Positions 7,609 through 15,565 of a stretch of DNA of 29,006 nucleotides are shown piece by piece. Positions within the stretch are counted from its first letter, which is position 1, and each line of letters opens with the position of its first letter. Both the position numbers and the translations under genes were made by a program. The notes under the pieces are model-generated. The model saw nothing but the letters and a program-made list of their open reading frames with translations, was not told where the DNA came from and searched no databases. This DNA comes from an uncultured Collinsella sp. (GTDB taxonomy: Bacteria; Actinomycetota; Coriobacteriia; Coriobacteriales; Coriobacteriaceae), in the NCBI GenBank assembly GCA_900754525.1, contig CAAEDE010000062.1, forward strand, positions 1 through 29,006. The letters are read 5' to 3'.

Positions 7609-8634
7609 ATGGTGAGGGGCAGCTTGATGCACGCGGCTCGGTTAGGTGCTGGGACCGCAGCGGTCATCGCCGTTTTGGGCCTGAGCGGATGCGCGTTCAA
7701 CCCGCTGTCTACGTTCACGACTCCCACGATCGACCAGATCGAGTACGAGACGGTCACGCCGGCGGTGTCGGACGATGCCCTGGTCACTCCCGGAACCCTG
7801 ACGGTTGCCCTCGATACTTCCGATGCGCCGCAGGCCATGCAGGGCGCCGACGGCGAGCTCACGGGATATGCGGTCGACGCCGCCCGCGCCCTCGCAAGCC
7901 GCATGGGCCTTAAGGTCGCCTTTGTCGATGCGTCCTCGGCAGGTTCCGCGCTCGGCGACAAAAAGGCTGATATCTTTATCGGCGAGATCAACTCCACAGA
8001 CGGGGACGTTAGCTCGCTCGGCACCTGCCTGTACGATGCCGCTTCCGTGTTCGGTAAAACCAGCGATGGTGGGTCGCTAAGCGTTTCCACCGATACCCTT
8101 AACACGTCTACTCTGGGTGTCCAGATGTCCTCGGCCTCGCAGGAGGCGCTTGCCAAGCAGAGCATTACCGCCAACCAAAAGACCTACTCCAACATCAACG
8201 AGTGCTTTGAGGCGCTCGAGTCCGGCGAGGTCGACTATGTGATCTGCGACTCCACGGCCGGCGGCTACCTTGCACGCCTGATGAGCGAGGTCTCCTATGT
8301 CGGTGCGCTCGAGGCGCCCTCGACGCTTGGTGTTGTGGGCCTCTCGTCCAATGACGAACTGTGCCGTGCCGTGAGCGATGCCCTCGACGGTATTACGGCC
8401 GACGGCACGCTCGAGGCGGTCCACTCTGTCTGGTATGGCACGATGCCCTACGACCTCACCACTAAGACGGTTTCGGGCGCTAACGTGCAGCCGGGCGACT
8501 CTGAGTCCAGTGAGACCACGTCCTCCGGCAGCGAGTCCTCCGATTCCAACAATGAGACCGCATCCTCCGAGGACAAATCGTCCAGCCAGGAAGGCGCCAT
8601 CACCGACGACGACATTAACAAACTCAATAGCTAG
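7609..8634 (+). CDS. Amino-acid-type (family 3) solute-binding lipoprotein
   Basis: This is a 341-residue extracytoplasmic binding protein. It has a lipoprotein signal ending in LSGC (Cys28), where lipid would be attached. A periplasmic-binding fold follows: TLTVALDTSDAP..., GELTGYAVDAARALASRMGL and the ligand-domain pattern NINECFEALESGEVDYVICDS typical of PF00497. The last 45 residues are a Ser/Glu/Asp-rich flexible tail. The ATG at 7609 follows AAGGCAGGG; an in-frame ATG at 7627 after GAGGGG is almost as good and would give a shorter signal peptide. No ABC permease or ATPase lies next to it, so it is an orphan binding protein or a sensor. Ligand unknown. Confidence 0.82.
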   Translation: MVRGSLMHAARLGAGTAAVIAVLGLSGCAFNPLSTFTTPTIDQIEYETVTPAVSDDALVTPGTLTVALDTSDAPQAMQGADGELTGYAVDAARALASRMGLKVAFVDASSAGSALGDKKADIFIGEINSTDGDVSSLGTCLYDAASVFGKTSDGGSLSVSTDTLNTSTLGVQMSSASQEALAKQSITANQKTYSNINECFEALESGEVDYVICDSTAGGYLARLMSEVSYVGALEAPSTLGVVGLSSNDELCRAVSDALDGITADGTLEAVHSVWYGTMPYDLTTKTVSGANVQPGDSESSETTSSGSESSDSNNETASSEDKSSSQEGAITDDDINKLNS

Positions 8635-8700
8635 TTATTGCTAGGGGTGGTGTCTCCTATACGTTGGAAAGGACACCTCTTCACGGTTTCAACACGCACT

Positions 8701-8734
8701 GCCGGGCTTCCCCGATGGGGGAGCCCGGCTTTTT
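8701..8734 (+). terminator. Intrinsic terminator of the lipoprotein gene
   Basis: GCCGGGCTTCCCC pairs with GGGGGAGCCCGGC around GAT, with one wobble pair, and is followed directly by TTTTT. Confidence 0.9.
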
Positions 8735-8951
8735 CATCCCAATAAAACAAGCAGGTCAAAGCCAATTTTCGGGACCAAATACAAAGCTGTTGGCTCCCTC
8801 CTATAGCGCACTTTGCCACAGAAAAGTGCGAGACTTCGGTATGCGGTATCAAGCAATCGTTATTCGGGTCTTTAGGAATCCGCGTGATTAAATGCACGGC
8901 AATGGGTACATAGCCAGTACAGTAAGTCCCCGAGGCAGATTGGAGCCACGT
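8735..8951 (+). other. Upstream region of hpf with a hairpin
   Basis: No gene is seen in these 217 bases. CGCACTTT (8807-8814) and AAAGTGCG (8823-8830) form a perfect 8-bp stem with an 8-nt loop, about 120 nt before hpf. It may lie in the hpf leader. No convincing -35/-10 pair was found. Confidence 0.4.
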
Positions 8952-9536
8952 ATGGATATCAAGGTTTCTGGACGCAAGACGACGGTAACCGATGCTCTGC
9001 GTGCGCATGTGGATGAGAAGATCGGCGAGGCGCTCAAGGTTTTCGACATCGAGCCCATGACAGTCGACGTCGTGCTTCGTTATGAGAAGAACCCCTCGAA
9101 CCCCAACCCGGCAATCGTCGAGGTCACGGTTCGTGCCCGCGGCTCTGTGATTCGCGTTGCCGAGCACGGCGCAGATATGTATGCCGCCATCGATCTCTCC
9201 GCCGATAAGGTTACTCGTCAGCTGCGCAAGTTCAAGACCAAGGTCGTGGACAACCGCCAGGGCGGTGCCAGCGCCGCGGATGTCGCGCCGGTCGAGCGCG
9301 TCGAGGATCTGGCCGACCTGCTGCTGCCCGAGGAAGAGGACGACCTGCTCGTCCGCGAGAAAGTTATCGACGTCACCCCGATGACTGAGGAGCAGGCGCT
9401 GGTGCAGACCGATCTGCTCGGCCACGACTTCTACGTGTTCGAGAACGCGACGACTGGCCTCATCAATGTGGTGTATCACCGTAAGAATGGTGGATATGGC
9501 ATCATCAAGCCCCGCATCGAAACACTTGACGAGTAA
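8952..9536 (+). CDS. hpf: Long-form ribosome hibernation promoting factor
   Basis: This protein binds the decoding region of the 30S subunit and joins two 70S ribosomes into inactive 100S dimers during slow growth. The 194-residue protein has the N-terminal fold (MDIKVSGRKTTVTDALRAHV, a basic RQLRKFKTK helix near 90-98), an acidic linker, and the C-terminal dimerisation domain ending in GHDFYVFENATTGLINVV...GYGIIKP. That makes it the long form typical of Gram-positive bacteria. I chose ATG 8952 because GGAG lies 6 nt upstream and the family begins with this sequence; the open frame extends 60 nt further upstream without a good site. It is a single-gene transcript with its own terminator. Confidence 0.94.
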   Translation: MDIKVSGRKTTVTDALRAHVDEKIGEALKVFDIEPMTVDVVLRYEKNPSNPNPAIVEVTVRARGSVIRVAEHGADMYAAIDLSADKVTRQLRKFKTKVVDNRQGGASAADVAPVERVEDLADLLLPEEEDDLLVREKVIDVTPMTEEQALVQTDLLGHDFYVFENATTGLINVVYHRKNGGYGIIKPRIETLDE

Positions 9537-9565
9537 AATACGTTAACTTGCATGAGTTAACGGTT

Positions 9566-9597
9566 GGCGGCCATCTCATGCGGGTGGCCGCCTTTTT
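9566..9597 (+). terminator. Intrinsic terminator of hpf
   Basis: GGCGGCCA and TGGCCGCC form a perfect 8-bp stem, and TTTTT follows immediately. Confidence 0.9.
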
Positions 9598-9615
9598 ACG
9601 TAAGGAGTCGCTTTG

Positions 9616-10569
9616 ATGGACAAGGCCGCATCCGCCGGTCATTCGAACCGTTGCCGCATCGTCGTCGATACCTGCTGCGACTTTAGCCCCGAGGTCGCCG
9701 CGAACCTCGATGTCGATATCCTGGGTTTTCCCTTTATTATTGATGGCGAGGAGCGCACAGACGACATCTGGTCGAGCATGAGCCCTAAGGAGTTCTACGA
9801 CCGCATGCGCGCCGGTGCCCGCGTGTCCACCTCGGCTGTGTCGCTCGGTCGCTATATCGAGTTTTTTACCGAGTGCGCCAAAGAGGGCACGCCCACGGTC
9901 TACCTGTGCTTTACCTCGGCGCTGTCGTCGAGCTACAACTCCGCGTGCCAGGCGGCAGATGCCGTGCGCGCCGAGTATCCCGATTTTGAGCTGTACGTGG
10001 TCGACAACGCTCTGCCCTGTGCAACCGGCGCGCTCTTGGCGCTCGAGGCCGTGCGCCAGCGCTCGGCGGGGCTGACCGCCAAGCAGCTGGTCGACTGGGC
10101 AAACGAGGCAAAGACCTACGTCCACGGCTACTTTACGCTCGAGAGCTTTGACGCGCTGGCTGCCGGCGGCCGCATTCCGCCCGCGGCGGCGCAGCTCACG
10201 GCAAAGCTCGATGTCAAGCCCGAGCTCTCCTACGACCTTGCCGGCTCGCTGTCGCTGATCGGCGTCAACCGCGGCCGCAAGAAGGCGCTCAAGTCCATTC
10301 TCAAGTCGTTCCGCGAGAACTACGTGCCCGACCGCACCATGCCCATCGCCATCATGACGGCCGATGCCGAAAAGGACGGCGACTGGCTCGAGGCCGCCAT
10401 CCGCAAGGAGGAGGGCTGCGCCGACGTCACGATCATTCGCGGCTCCGTGGGTCCTACCATTGGCTCGCACGTGGGGCCCGGCATGGTGGCGCTTGCGTTT
10501 TGGGGCAAGAACCGCGCCGAGAAAGCCTCGCTTTCCGACCGCATCGCACGCCGTGTGCGCGGCCAGTAG
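9616..10569 (+). CDS. DegV family fatty-acid-binding protein
   Basis: DegV/FakB proteins hold a fatty acid that the kinase FakA phosphorylates for lipid synthesis. The 317-residue protein has the family opening IVVDTCCDFSPEV, PFIIDGEE near 43-50, a Ser/Thr-rich lipid-head-binding segment (VSTSAVS, then CFTSALSSSYNSA), VVDNALPCATGALLALEA, and the YFTLESFDALAAGGRI hinge. These match a complete protein. The ATG at 9616 follows AAGGAG by 8 nt; a TTG just before it is in frame but less likely. The FakA partner is not in the window. It starts right after the hpf terminator, so its promoter should overlap that short region. Ligand preference cannot be told from sequence. Confidence 0.9.
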   Translation: MDKAASAGHSNRCRIVVDTCCDFSPEVAANLDVDILGFPFIIDGEERTDDIWSSMSPKEFYDRMRAGARVSTSAVSLGRYIEFFTECAKEGTPTVYLCFTSALSSSYNSACQAADAVRAEYPDFELYVVDNALPCATGALLALEAVRQRSAGLTAKQLVDWANEAKTYVHGYFTLESFDALAAGGRIPPAAAQLTAKLDVKPELSYDLAGSLSLIGVNRGRKKALKSILKSFRENYVPDRTMPIAIMTADAEKDGDWLEAAIRKEEGCADVTIIRGSVGPTIGSHVGPGMVALAFWGKNRAEKASLSDRIARRVRGQ

Positions 10570-10667
10570 GCAAGTAACGCAGCCGCAATCGATCCCAACT
10601 CACAGCCCAAACGCTGGCACCGAGTATTTAACCTGGTAACAACACCCAACTCAAAAGGAAAGGTTTC

Positions 10668-11747
10668 ATGGCAAACAAGCTCTCCGTCGCATTCATCGGC
10701 ACCGGAATCATGGGTGCCCCCATCGCCGGCCACATCTTGGACGCCGGCTATCCCGTCACGGTCAACAACCGCACCAAGTCCAAGGCCGCAGCGCTTATCG
10801 AGCGCGGCGCCGTCTGGGCAGATACGCCGGCCGATGCCGCGGCGAACGCCGATGTCGTCTTTACCATGGTGGGCTATCCCTCCGAGGTCGAGGAACTCTA
10901 CCTGGCGGGCGACGGCCTGCTCGCGTGCACCAAGCCGGGTGCGGTCTTGATCGACCTCACTACGAGCTCGCCCGAGCTCGCCCGTGACATTGCCGAGGCC
11001 GCCCAGGTTTCTGGTCGCATGGCGTTTGACTGCCCCGTCACCGGCGGCGAGTCGGGCGCTATCGCCGGTACGCTCACGGCTATCGTGGGCGCTACCGAGA
11101 ACGACATCGCGCCGGTCCGCGACATCCTTGCCACCTTTGCGGCCAACATCTGCTGCTTCGACGGCGCCGGCAAGGGCCAGGCTGCCAAGCTCGCCAACCA
11201 GGTGTCGCTGGGCGCCTGCATGGTCGGCATGGCAGACGCCATGGCATTTGCCGAGTTGAGCGGCCTTGACCTGGAGAAGACCCGCCAGATGATCCTGGGC
11301 GGCACCGGCAAGTCCGGCGCCATGGAGAGCCTGGCTCCCAAGGCACTCGACGGCGACTACAAGCCCGGCTTTATGGTCGAGCACTTTATTAAGGACCTGC
11401 GCTTGGCGCTCGCTTACGCCGACGATCGCGAGCTCGCGCTGCCCGGCGCCGACGTGGCCTTTACGCTCTACGATATGCTCGACGCCATCGGTGGTGCCAA
11501 GCTGGGCACCCAGGCCATCACGGTCCTCTACAAGGAGGAGGCCGACGCCATCGCCGCCGGTCTGGACTGGTCGCAGTATCGTCCCGAGGAGCATGGTGCC
11601 CACGAGGACGGATGTGGTTGCGGCGAGCACGGCAACGACCACGAGTGCGGTTGTGGCCACCACCACGGCGAGGACCACGAGTGCTGCGGCGGCCACGGCC
11701 ATGACGACGGCCACGAGTGCTGCTGCGGCCACCATCACGGGGAGTAG
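10668..11747 (+). CDS. 3-hydroxyisobutyrate dehydrogenase-like enzyme with Cys/His tail
   Basis: Residues 1-295 are a beta-hydroxyacid dehydrogenase: Rossmann motif GTGIMG (11-16), substrate loop DCPVTGGESGA (121-131) and catalytic Lys174 in AAKLANQ. Members reduce or oxidise 3-hydroxyisobutyrate, tartronate semialdehyde or similar acids; the true substrate is unknown. Residues 309-359 are an unusual tail with 14 His and 9 Cys. It is built on three roughly 12-residue repeats (HECGCGHHHGED, HECCGGHGHDDG, HECCCGHHHGE). Such a tail should bind Zn, Ni or Cu and is not part of the enzyme family. The ATG follows AAAGGAAAGG. It is the first of four closely spaced genes, and the next ribosome site lies in its tail codons. 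Confidence 0.85.
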   Translation: MANKLSVAFIGTGIMGAPIAGHILDAGYPVTVNNRTKSKAAALIERGAVWADTPADAAANADVVFTMVGYPSEVEELYLAGDGLLACTKPGAVLIDLTTSSPELARDIAEAAQVSGRMAFDCPVTGGESGAIAGTLTAIVGATENDIAPVRDILATFAANICCFDGAGKGQAAKLANQVSLGACMVGMADAMAFAELSGLDLEKTRQMILGGTGKSGAMESLAPKALDGDYKPGFMVEHFIKDLRLALAYADDRELALPGADVAFTLYDMLDAIGGAKLGTQAITVLYKEEADAIAAGLDWSQYRPEEHGAHEDGCGCGEHGNDHECGCGHHHGEDHECCGGHGHDDGHECCCGHHHGE

Positions 11748-11752
11748 CGCCC

Positions 11753-12181
11753 ATGAGCTGGACGTTCGTGGTGCTTGCGCTGGTGCTCTTTCTCTTTGCG
11801 ATCTACATCGGCTTTTTGTGCGGCCAGTGGGCTTGCGAAAAGCGCGTCATCACCAAGCGCGACTACTGGATTGCCAATTTTGCAGGCGCGGCGGCAGTCG
11901 TCCTGCTGACCTGGGTGTTCTCGCTGTTCCCGCTGGTGCAGTTTGCGCCGATCGGCTGGCTCGGCGGCTTTATCGCCGGCCTTAAGATGAGCTTTGGCGA
12001 GTCCGTGGGTCCGTGGCGCAAGCACGACGAGGTCTTTAACGTCAACAAGGCTCACCGCGCCGCCGCCGACGCGGGCGATGCCGAGGAGCGTCGCCGCGCA
12101 CGCCGCAATGGCGCGGCCGACCGACAGCTCATCTCGGTCACCGATGACAGCAAGGGTGCTGGCAAGCACGCTAAGAAATAG
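11753..12181 (+). CDS. Small membrane protein, unknown function
   Basis: The 142-residue protein has a hydrophobic segment at about 4-22, a second at about 42-60 and a short third one near 65-77. A charged C-terminal half follows, with AEERRRARRN and Lys-rich ends, so that part is probably in the cytoplasm. I do not recognise a family. The ATG at 11753 has GGGGAG 8 nt upstream, and it starts 5 nt after the dehydrogenase stop, so the two are likely co-transcribed. The frame extends upstream to 11717 but overlaps the dehydrogenase tail without need. Confidence 0.78.
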   Translation: MSWTFVVLALVLFLFAIYIGFLCGQWACEKRVITKRDYWIANFAGAAAVVLLTWVFSLFPLVQFAPIGWLGGFIAGLKMSFGESVGPWRKHDEVFNVNKAHRAAADAGDAEERRRARRNGAADRQLISVTDDSKGAGKHAKK

Positions 12182-12196
12182 TAAGAAGAGGTAACT

Positions 12197-12895
12197 ATGG
12201 CAGAAAACAAAGACGAACAGCTCACCGACGAGGAGCTGGCACAGCTTCAGCTGGCAGAGGAGAACGAGAACGCCGTCGACCGTCTGGTCAAGGAGCTCGG
12301 CTGCCCCACGCGCCGCATCCGTCAGTTTGCCGCCCGCGTGCTGCACCTGCTTGCCGAGCGCGATCCGCAGCGCGTCGTGCCCTGCGTGCCCGCGCTGATC
12401 GAGGCACTCGACCGCCCCGAGGCTCAGACCCGCTGGGAGGCCCTCGATGCCCTGGCGGCGCTCGCCACCACCTGCCCTGAGCAGCTGGGCGATGCCTTTG
12501 AGGGTGCCGAGACCGCGCTGTTCGACGAGATTTCCTCCACGCTGCGCTATGCCGCCTTCCGCCTGCTGTGCGTGTGGGGTGCCACGAGCGTCGAGCGTTC
12601 GCGCGAGGCTTGGCCCATCCTGGATGAGGCTATCCAGTGCTACCACGGCGACCTTGAGTATCGCGACATGCTCGGTTGCCTGTACGAGTTTGGCCAGGGC
12701 GAGATTGACGCCGAGGTCGCCGAGAAGCTCGCGCTGCGCCTTAAGTTCGACGCCGAGAACGGCAAGGGCAGCTATCTCAAGGCCCGTTCGAGCGAGATTT
12801 GCGAAATGCTTGTTAAACGTTTTGGCCTGGATCTCTCCAAAAAGAAGAAGCGTGCTAGCGTTAAAAAATCTGACGACGCCGAAGACGAGGAGTAA
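12197..12895 (+). CDS. HEAT-repeat-like protein
   Basis: This 232-residue cytoplasmic protein is mostly helical. Residues about 25-140 contain repeated helix pairs of the HEAT/armadillo type (CPTRRIRQFAARVLHLLAER, PALIEALDRPEAQTRWEALDALAALA, STLRYAAFRLLCVWG). These usually form a curved scaffold for protein binding. The C-terminus is a Lys stretch (KKKKRASVKK) ending in acidic residues. It starts 15 nt after the membrane protein and ends 6 nt before icd. No catalytic residues are visible. Its partner may be one of its operon neighbours, but that is only inferred from position. Confidence 0.8.
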   Translation: MAENKDEQLTDEELAQLQLAEENENAVDRLVKELGCPTRRIRQFAARVLHLLAERDPQRVVPCVPALIEALDRPEAQTRWEALDALAALATTCPEQLGDAFEGAETALFDEISSTLRYAAFRLLCVWGATSVERSREAWPILDEAIQCYHGDLEYRDMLGCLYEFGQGEIDAEVAEKLALRLKFDAENGKGSYLKARSSEICEMLVKRFGLDLSKKKKRASVKKSDDAEDEE

Positions 12896-12901
12896 CAGAT
12901 T

Positions 12902-13987
12902 ATGGCGCACGATGTAGTCCTGATTCCCGGTGACGGTATCGGTCCCGAGATTACGCAGGCCATGCGCCGCGTGGTCGAGGCCACCGGTGTCCAGATCAAT
13001 TGGAACGTCCAAGAGGCCGGTGCCGGCGTCATGGACGAGTTTGGCACGCCACTGCCTCAGCACGTGCTCGACGCGGTCGCCGAGACCAAGGTTGCTATCA
13101 AGGGCCCCATCACCACGCCGGTCGGCACGGGTTTCCGCAGCGTTAACGTCGCCCTGCGCAAGCATTTTGACCTGTACGCCTGCGTGCGCCCCTGCCTGTC
13201 GCAGCCGGGCGACGGCTCGCGCTTCCGCGACGTCGACCTGGTCATCGTGCGCGAGAACACCGAGGACCTCTACGCCGGCATCGAGTTCGATGAGGGCGCT
13301 GCCGAGGTCGAGGAGCTCTCGCAGCTTGTCGAGCGTTCGGGCCAAAAGGCCTTCGCCGCGGATTCCGCCATCTCAATTAAGCCGATTTCCATCGCCAAGA
13401 GCCGCCGCATTGTGGAGTATGCCTTTGAGTATGCCCGCCGCTGCGGCCGCAAAAAGGTGACGGCCGTGCACAAGGCCAACATCATGAAGGCGACCGACGG
13501 CCTGTTCCTGCGCGTGGCGCGCGAGGTGGCCGCCAACTATCCCGATATCGAGTTCAACGACAAGATCGTCGACGCCACCTGCATGGGCCTGGTCCAGAAC
13601 CCCAACGACTTCGATGTCTTGGTACTGCCCAACCTGTACGGCGACATCGTGAGCGACCTGTGCGCCGGCCTGGTGGGCGGCCTGGGTATGGCCCCCGGCT
13701 CCAACATCGGTGCCGACTGCGCAATCTTTGAGGCTACGCATGGCTCCGCGCCCGATATCGCCGGTCAGGATATCGCCAACCCCACGGCCGAGATCCTCTC
13801 TGCTGCGATGATGCTCGATCACCTGGGCGAGAACGATGCGGCCAATCGCATTCGCGCCGCCGTATCTGCCACGCTCGACGAGGGTGAGCAGGTTACCGGC
13901 GACGTGCGCCGTGCCCAGACTGGCTCCGTTGAGGGGGCCGTGGGCACGCAGGCCTTTGCCGATGCCGTTATCGCGCACCTGGCCTAA
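12902..13987 (+). CDS. icd: Isocitrate dehydrogenase, probably NAD-dependent
   Basis: It would oxidise isocitrate to 2-oxoglutarate and CO2 in the cytoplasm, supplying glutamate carbon. The 361-residue protein carries GDGIGPEI near 10-17 and the substrate segment GTGFRSVNVALRKHFDLY then VRP; the S-x-N pattern is typical of isocitrate rather than isopropylmalate enzymes. It also has the family signature NLYGDIVSDLCAGLVGGLGM and HGSAPDIAGQDIANP. The Asp-Ile after HGSAP suggests NAD rather than NADP use. The length equals short NAD-type bacterial and mitochondrial-type enzymes. Isopropylmalate or homoisocitrate dehydrogenase are less likely alternatives; no leu genes are nearby. It is the last gene of the four-gene run. 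Confidence 0.85.
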   Translation: MAHDVVLIPGDGIGPEITQAMRRVVEATGVQINWNVQEAGAGVMDEFGTPLPQHVLDAVAETKVAIKGPITTPVGTGFRSVNVALRKHFDLYACVRPCLSQPGDGSRFRDVDLVIVRENTEDLYAGIEFDEGAAEVEELSQLVERSGQKAFAADSAISIKPISIAKSRRIVEYAFEYARRCGRKKVTAVHKANIMKATDGLFLRVAREVAANYPDIEFNDKIVDATCMGLVQNPNDFDVLVLPNLYGDIVSDLCAGLVGGLGMAPGSNIGADCAIFEATHGSAPDIAGQDIANPTAEILSAAMMLDHLGENDAANRIRAAVSATLDEGEQVTGDVRRAQTGSVEGAVGTQAFADAVIAHLA

Positions 13988-14046
13988 GGTAGGCACGCTG
14001 CAAACGCCTAAATAGTACTTAAGTGTTTGCGTATAACCTAAGAATC

Positions 14047-14075
14047 AATACGCCCGGCGCTCTGTCGGGCGTATT
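14047..14075 (+). terminator. Probable terminator after icd
   Basis: AATACGCCCG and CGGGCGTATT form a perfect 10-bp stem with a 9-nt loop. The tail CTATT has few T residues, so it is weaker than others here. A smaller stem (GCAAACGC/GTGTTTGC, 14000-14030) precedes it. Confidence 0.6.
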
Positions 14076-14113
14076 CTATTGAAGACTATGTTTCCTAACA
14101 AGGAGTAACCGAT

Positions 14114-15208
14114 ATGGGTCTGATTCAAAAGAAGGACGAGAAGGACGAGATCGACGGCATCCAGATCATCGAGCGCGGCGAAGGCCCCGACGGTGACGAG
14201 GACGAGAAGATCGACCTGGTCGCCGGTACGTCTGCCGAGCACATTGCTGCCGGTACGACGGCCGAGGAGGAGGACGCCCGTCTGGAGGCTCAGGTTGCCG
14301 CGGATGCCGCTGACGAGAATCTGATGCCCGAGGCCCAGGATGAGGACGACGATATCCTGGGTTCCGATGAAGACGATCGCGTATCCAAGCACAAGAAGAC
14401 GATGATTGCCACCTTTGTGGTTGCCGTCGTGATCGCTGCCGTGGTCGGCTTCTTTATCGGCAACGGTGGTTTTGGCGGCAAGGGAGTTGGCTCGGCGACC
14501 CTCACCGAGGACCAGCTCGATTCGACCGTGGCAAGCTATAGCTACAACGGCAAGAAGAGCGACATCACCGCGCGCGAGGCCATCGAGAGTCAGTACAGCC
14601 TCGATACCGTTAAGGATAGCGATGGCAACTACACCGCTCCTTCTGCCGACGTTATCCTGTCCTACGTGCGCAACAAGATCCTGCTCGATGCCGCCGAGGA
14701 CGAGGGCATTACTGTCTCTTCCAAGGAGATGAAGAAGTACGCCGAGGATTCCATCGGCACTTCTGACTACAAGACCATGGCCACGCAGTATGGCGTGTCC
14801 AAGGACCAGGCCAAGCAGATCGTCCGCCAGTCCGCGACGCTGCAGAAGCTCTACAAGAAGAAGGTGGGCGATAGCTCCGCAAACATGCCGACCGCTCCGA
14901 CCGAGCCTTCTGACGGCAACGAGGAGACCGCGAGCAAGGACTACGCCGACTACATCATCAACCTTGCCGGCGACGAGTGGGATAGCGAGAAGGGCACTTG
15001 GAAGGACGCCGACAGCACCTACGCTAAGGCCTTTGCCGACGATGCCTTTACGGCCGATAGCGCTACCTATAAGCAGGCCATGACCGCCTACTACACTGCT
15101 TACCAGCAGTACTCTTCGCAGGCTTCGAGCGCCAGCTCCAAGTGGACCGAGTATGCTAACGGCCTCTACGCCAAGGCCAACATCAGCATCTACGGCCTGT
15201 TTGCGTAA
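14114..15208 (+). CDS. Membrane-anchored SurA-N-like protein
   Basis: The 364-residue protein has an acidic cytoplasmic N-terminus (1-92), one membrane span (about 97-116, IATFVVAVVIAAVVGFFIG), and an outer part of about 245 residues. Residues 150-235 resemble the N-terminal chaperone domain of SurA/PrsA-type foldases: a strand, AREAIESQYSL, VILSYVRNKILLDAAEDEGITVSSKEMKKYAEDS, and QYGVSKDQAKQIVRQSATLQKLYKKKV. No parvulin isomerase domain follows; the rest is a Ser/Tyr/Ala-rich helical end. It may help fold or hold exported proteins at the cell surface. AAGGAG lies 9 nt before the ATG. It stands alone between two terminators. Confidence 0.75.
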   Translation: MGLIQKKDEKDEIDGIQIIERGEGPDGDEDEKIDLVAGTSAEHIAAGTTAEEEDARLEAQVAADAADENLMPEAQDEDDDILGSDEDDRVSKHKKTMIATFVVAVVIAAVVGFFIGNGGFGGKGVGSATLTEDQLDSTVASYSYNGKKSDITAREAIESQYSLDTVKDSDGNYTAPSADVILSYVRNKILLDAAEDEGITVSSKEMKKYAEDSIGTSDYKTMATQYGVSKDQAKQIVRQSATLQKLYKKKVGDSSANMPTAPTEPSDGNEETASKDYADYIINLAGDEWDSEKGTWKDADSTYAKAFADDAFTADSATYKQAMTAYYTAYQQYSSQASSASSKWTEYANGLYAKANISIYGLFA

Positions 15209-15247
15209 GGTTTGCCTGAGCCGCCGAGCGCGTAGCTGAAATATCTG

Positions 15248-15286
15248 AATAGCCCGCTAGAACGGATGTTGTTCTAGCGGGCTATT
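15248..15286 (+). terminator. Strong hairpin terminator
   Basis: Perfect 16-bp arms (15248-15263 and 15271-15286; AATAGCCCGCTAGAAC) surround a 7-nt loop, followed by TGCGTTT. It lies between convergent genes and probably ends the SurA-like transcript. Confidence 0.75.
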
Positions 15287-15316
15287 TGCGTTTAGGCGCT
15301 GGTGGCTAAATTATGT

Positions 15317-15556
15317 CTATGAATCTTTAAGTCCAAAAAGGCTATCGGCTTCATCGTCAGGCATATATTCCAGTACATCGCCTGGTTGGCAGTCGAGTGC
15401 CCGGCATATCGCATCAAGAGTTGAAAAGCGCACGGCAGAAACCTTGCCCGTCTTGATGCGTGACATATTGACCTGGGAGATGCCCACGCGTTCCGCAAGC
15501 TCTTTGGATGAGATCTTGCGTTCGGCGAGCATGCGGTCAAGCCGCAGAATAATCAT
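15317..15556 (-). CDS. XRE/YozG-type small transcriptional regulator
   Basis: The 79-residue DNA-binding protein is almost entirely one Cro/C1-type helix-turn-helix: DRMLAERKISSKELAERVGISQVNMSRIKTGK (7-38), then FSTLDAICRALDCQPGDVLEY. This is the YozG-like group, often found next to DUF2975 membrane proteins, as here. The ATG has AGGGGGA 4 nt upstream. It starts 9 nt after the DUF2975 gene stop, so both share a transcript. It may control its own operon. Confidence 0.88.
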   Translation of the reverse strand: MIILRLDRMLAERKISSKELAERVGISQVNMSRIKTGKVSAVRFSTLDAICRALDCQPGDVLEYMPDDEADSLFGLKDS

Positions 15557-15565
15557 GGATTCCCC

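Noticed and set aside
11735..13345. Very long minus-strand open frame (536 codons) opposite the HEAT and icd genes
   Set aside because: It lies opposite well-supported genes with clear motifs. Long antisense frames are expected in GC-rich coding DNA, and it shows no domain or ribosome site.
12902..13987. 3-isopropylmalate dehydrogenase (leuB)
   Set aside because: The GTGFRSVNVALRK segment and DIAGQDIANP fit NAD-type isocitrate dehydrogenase better, and no leucine genes adjoin.
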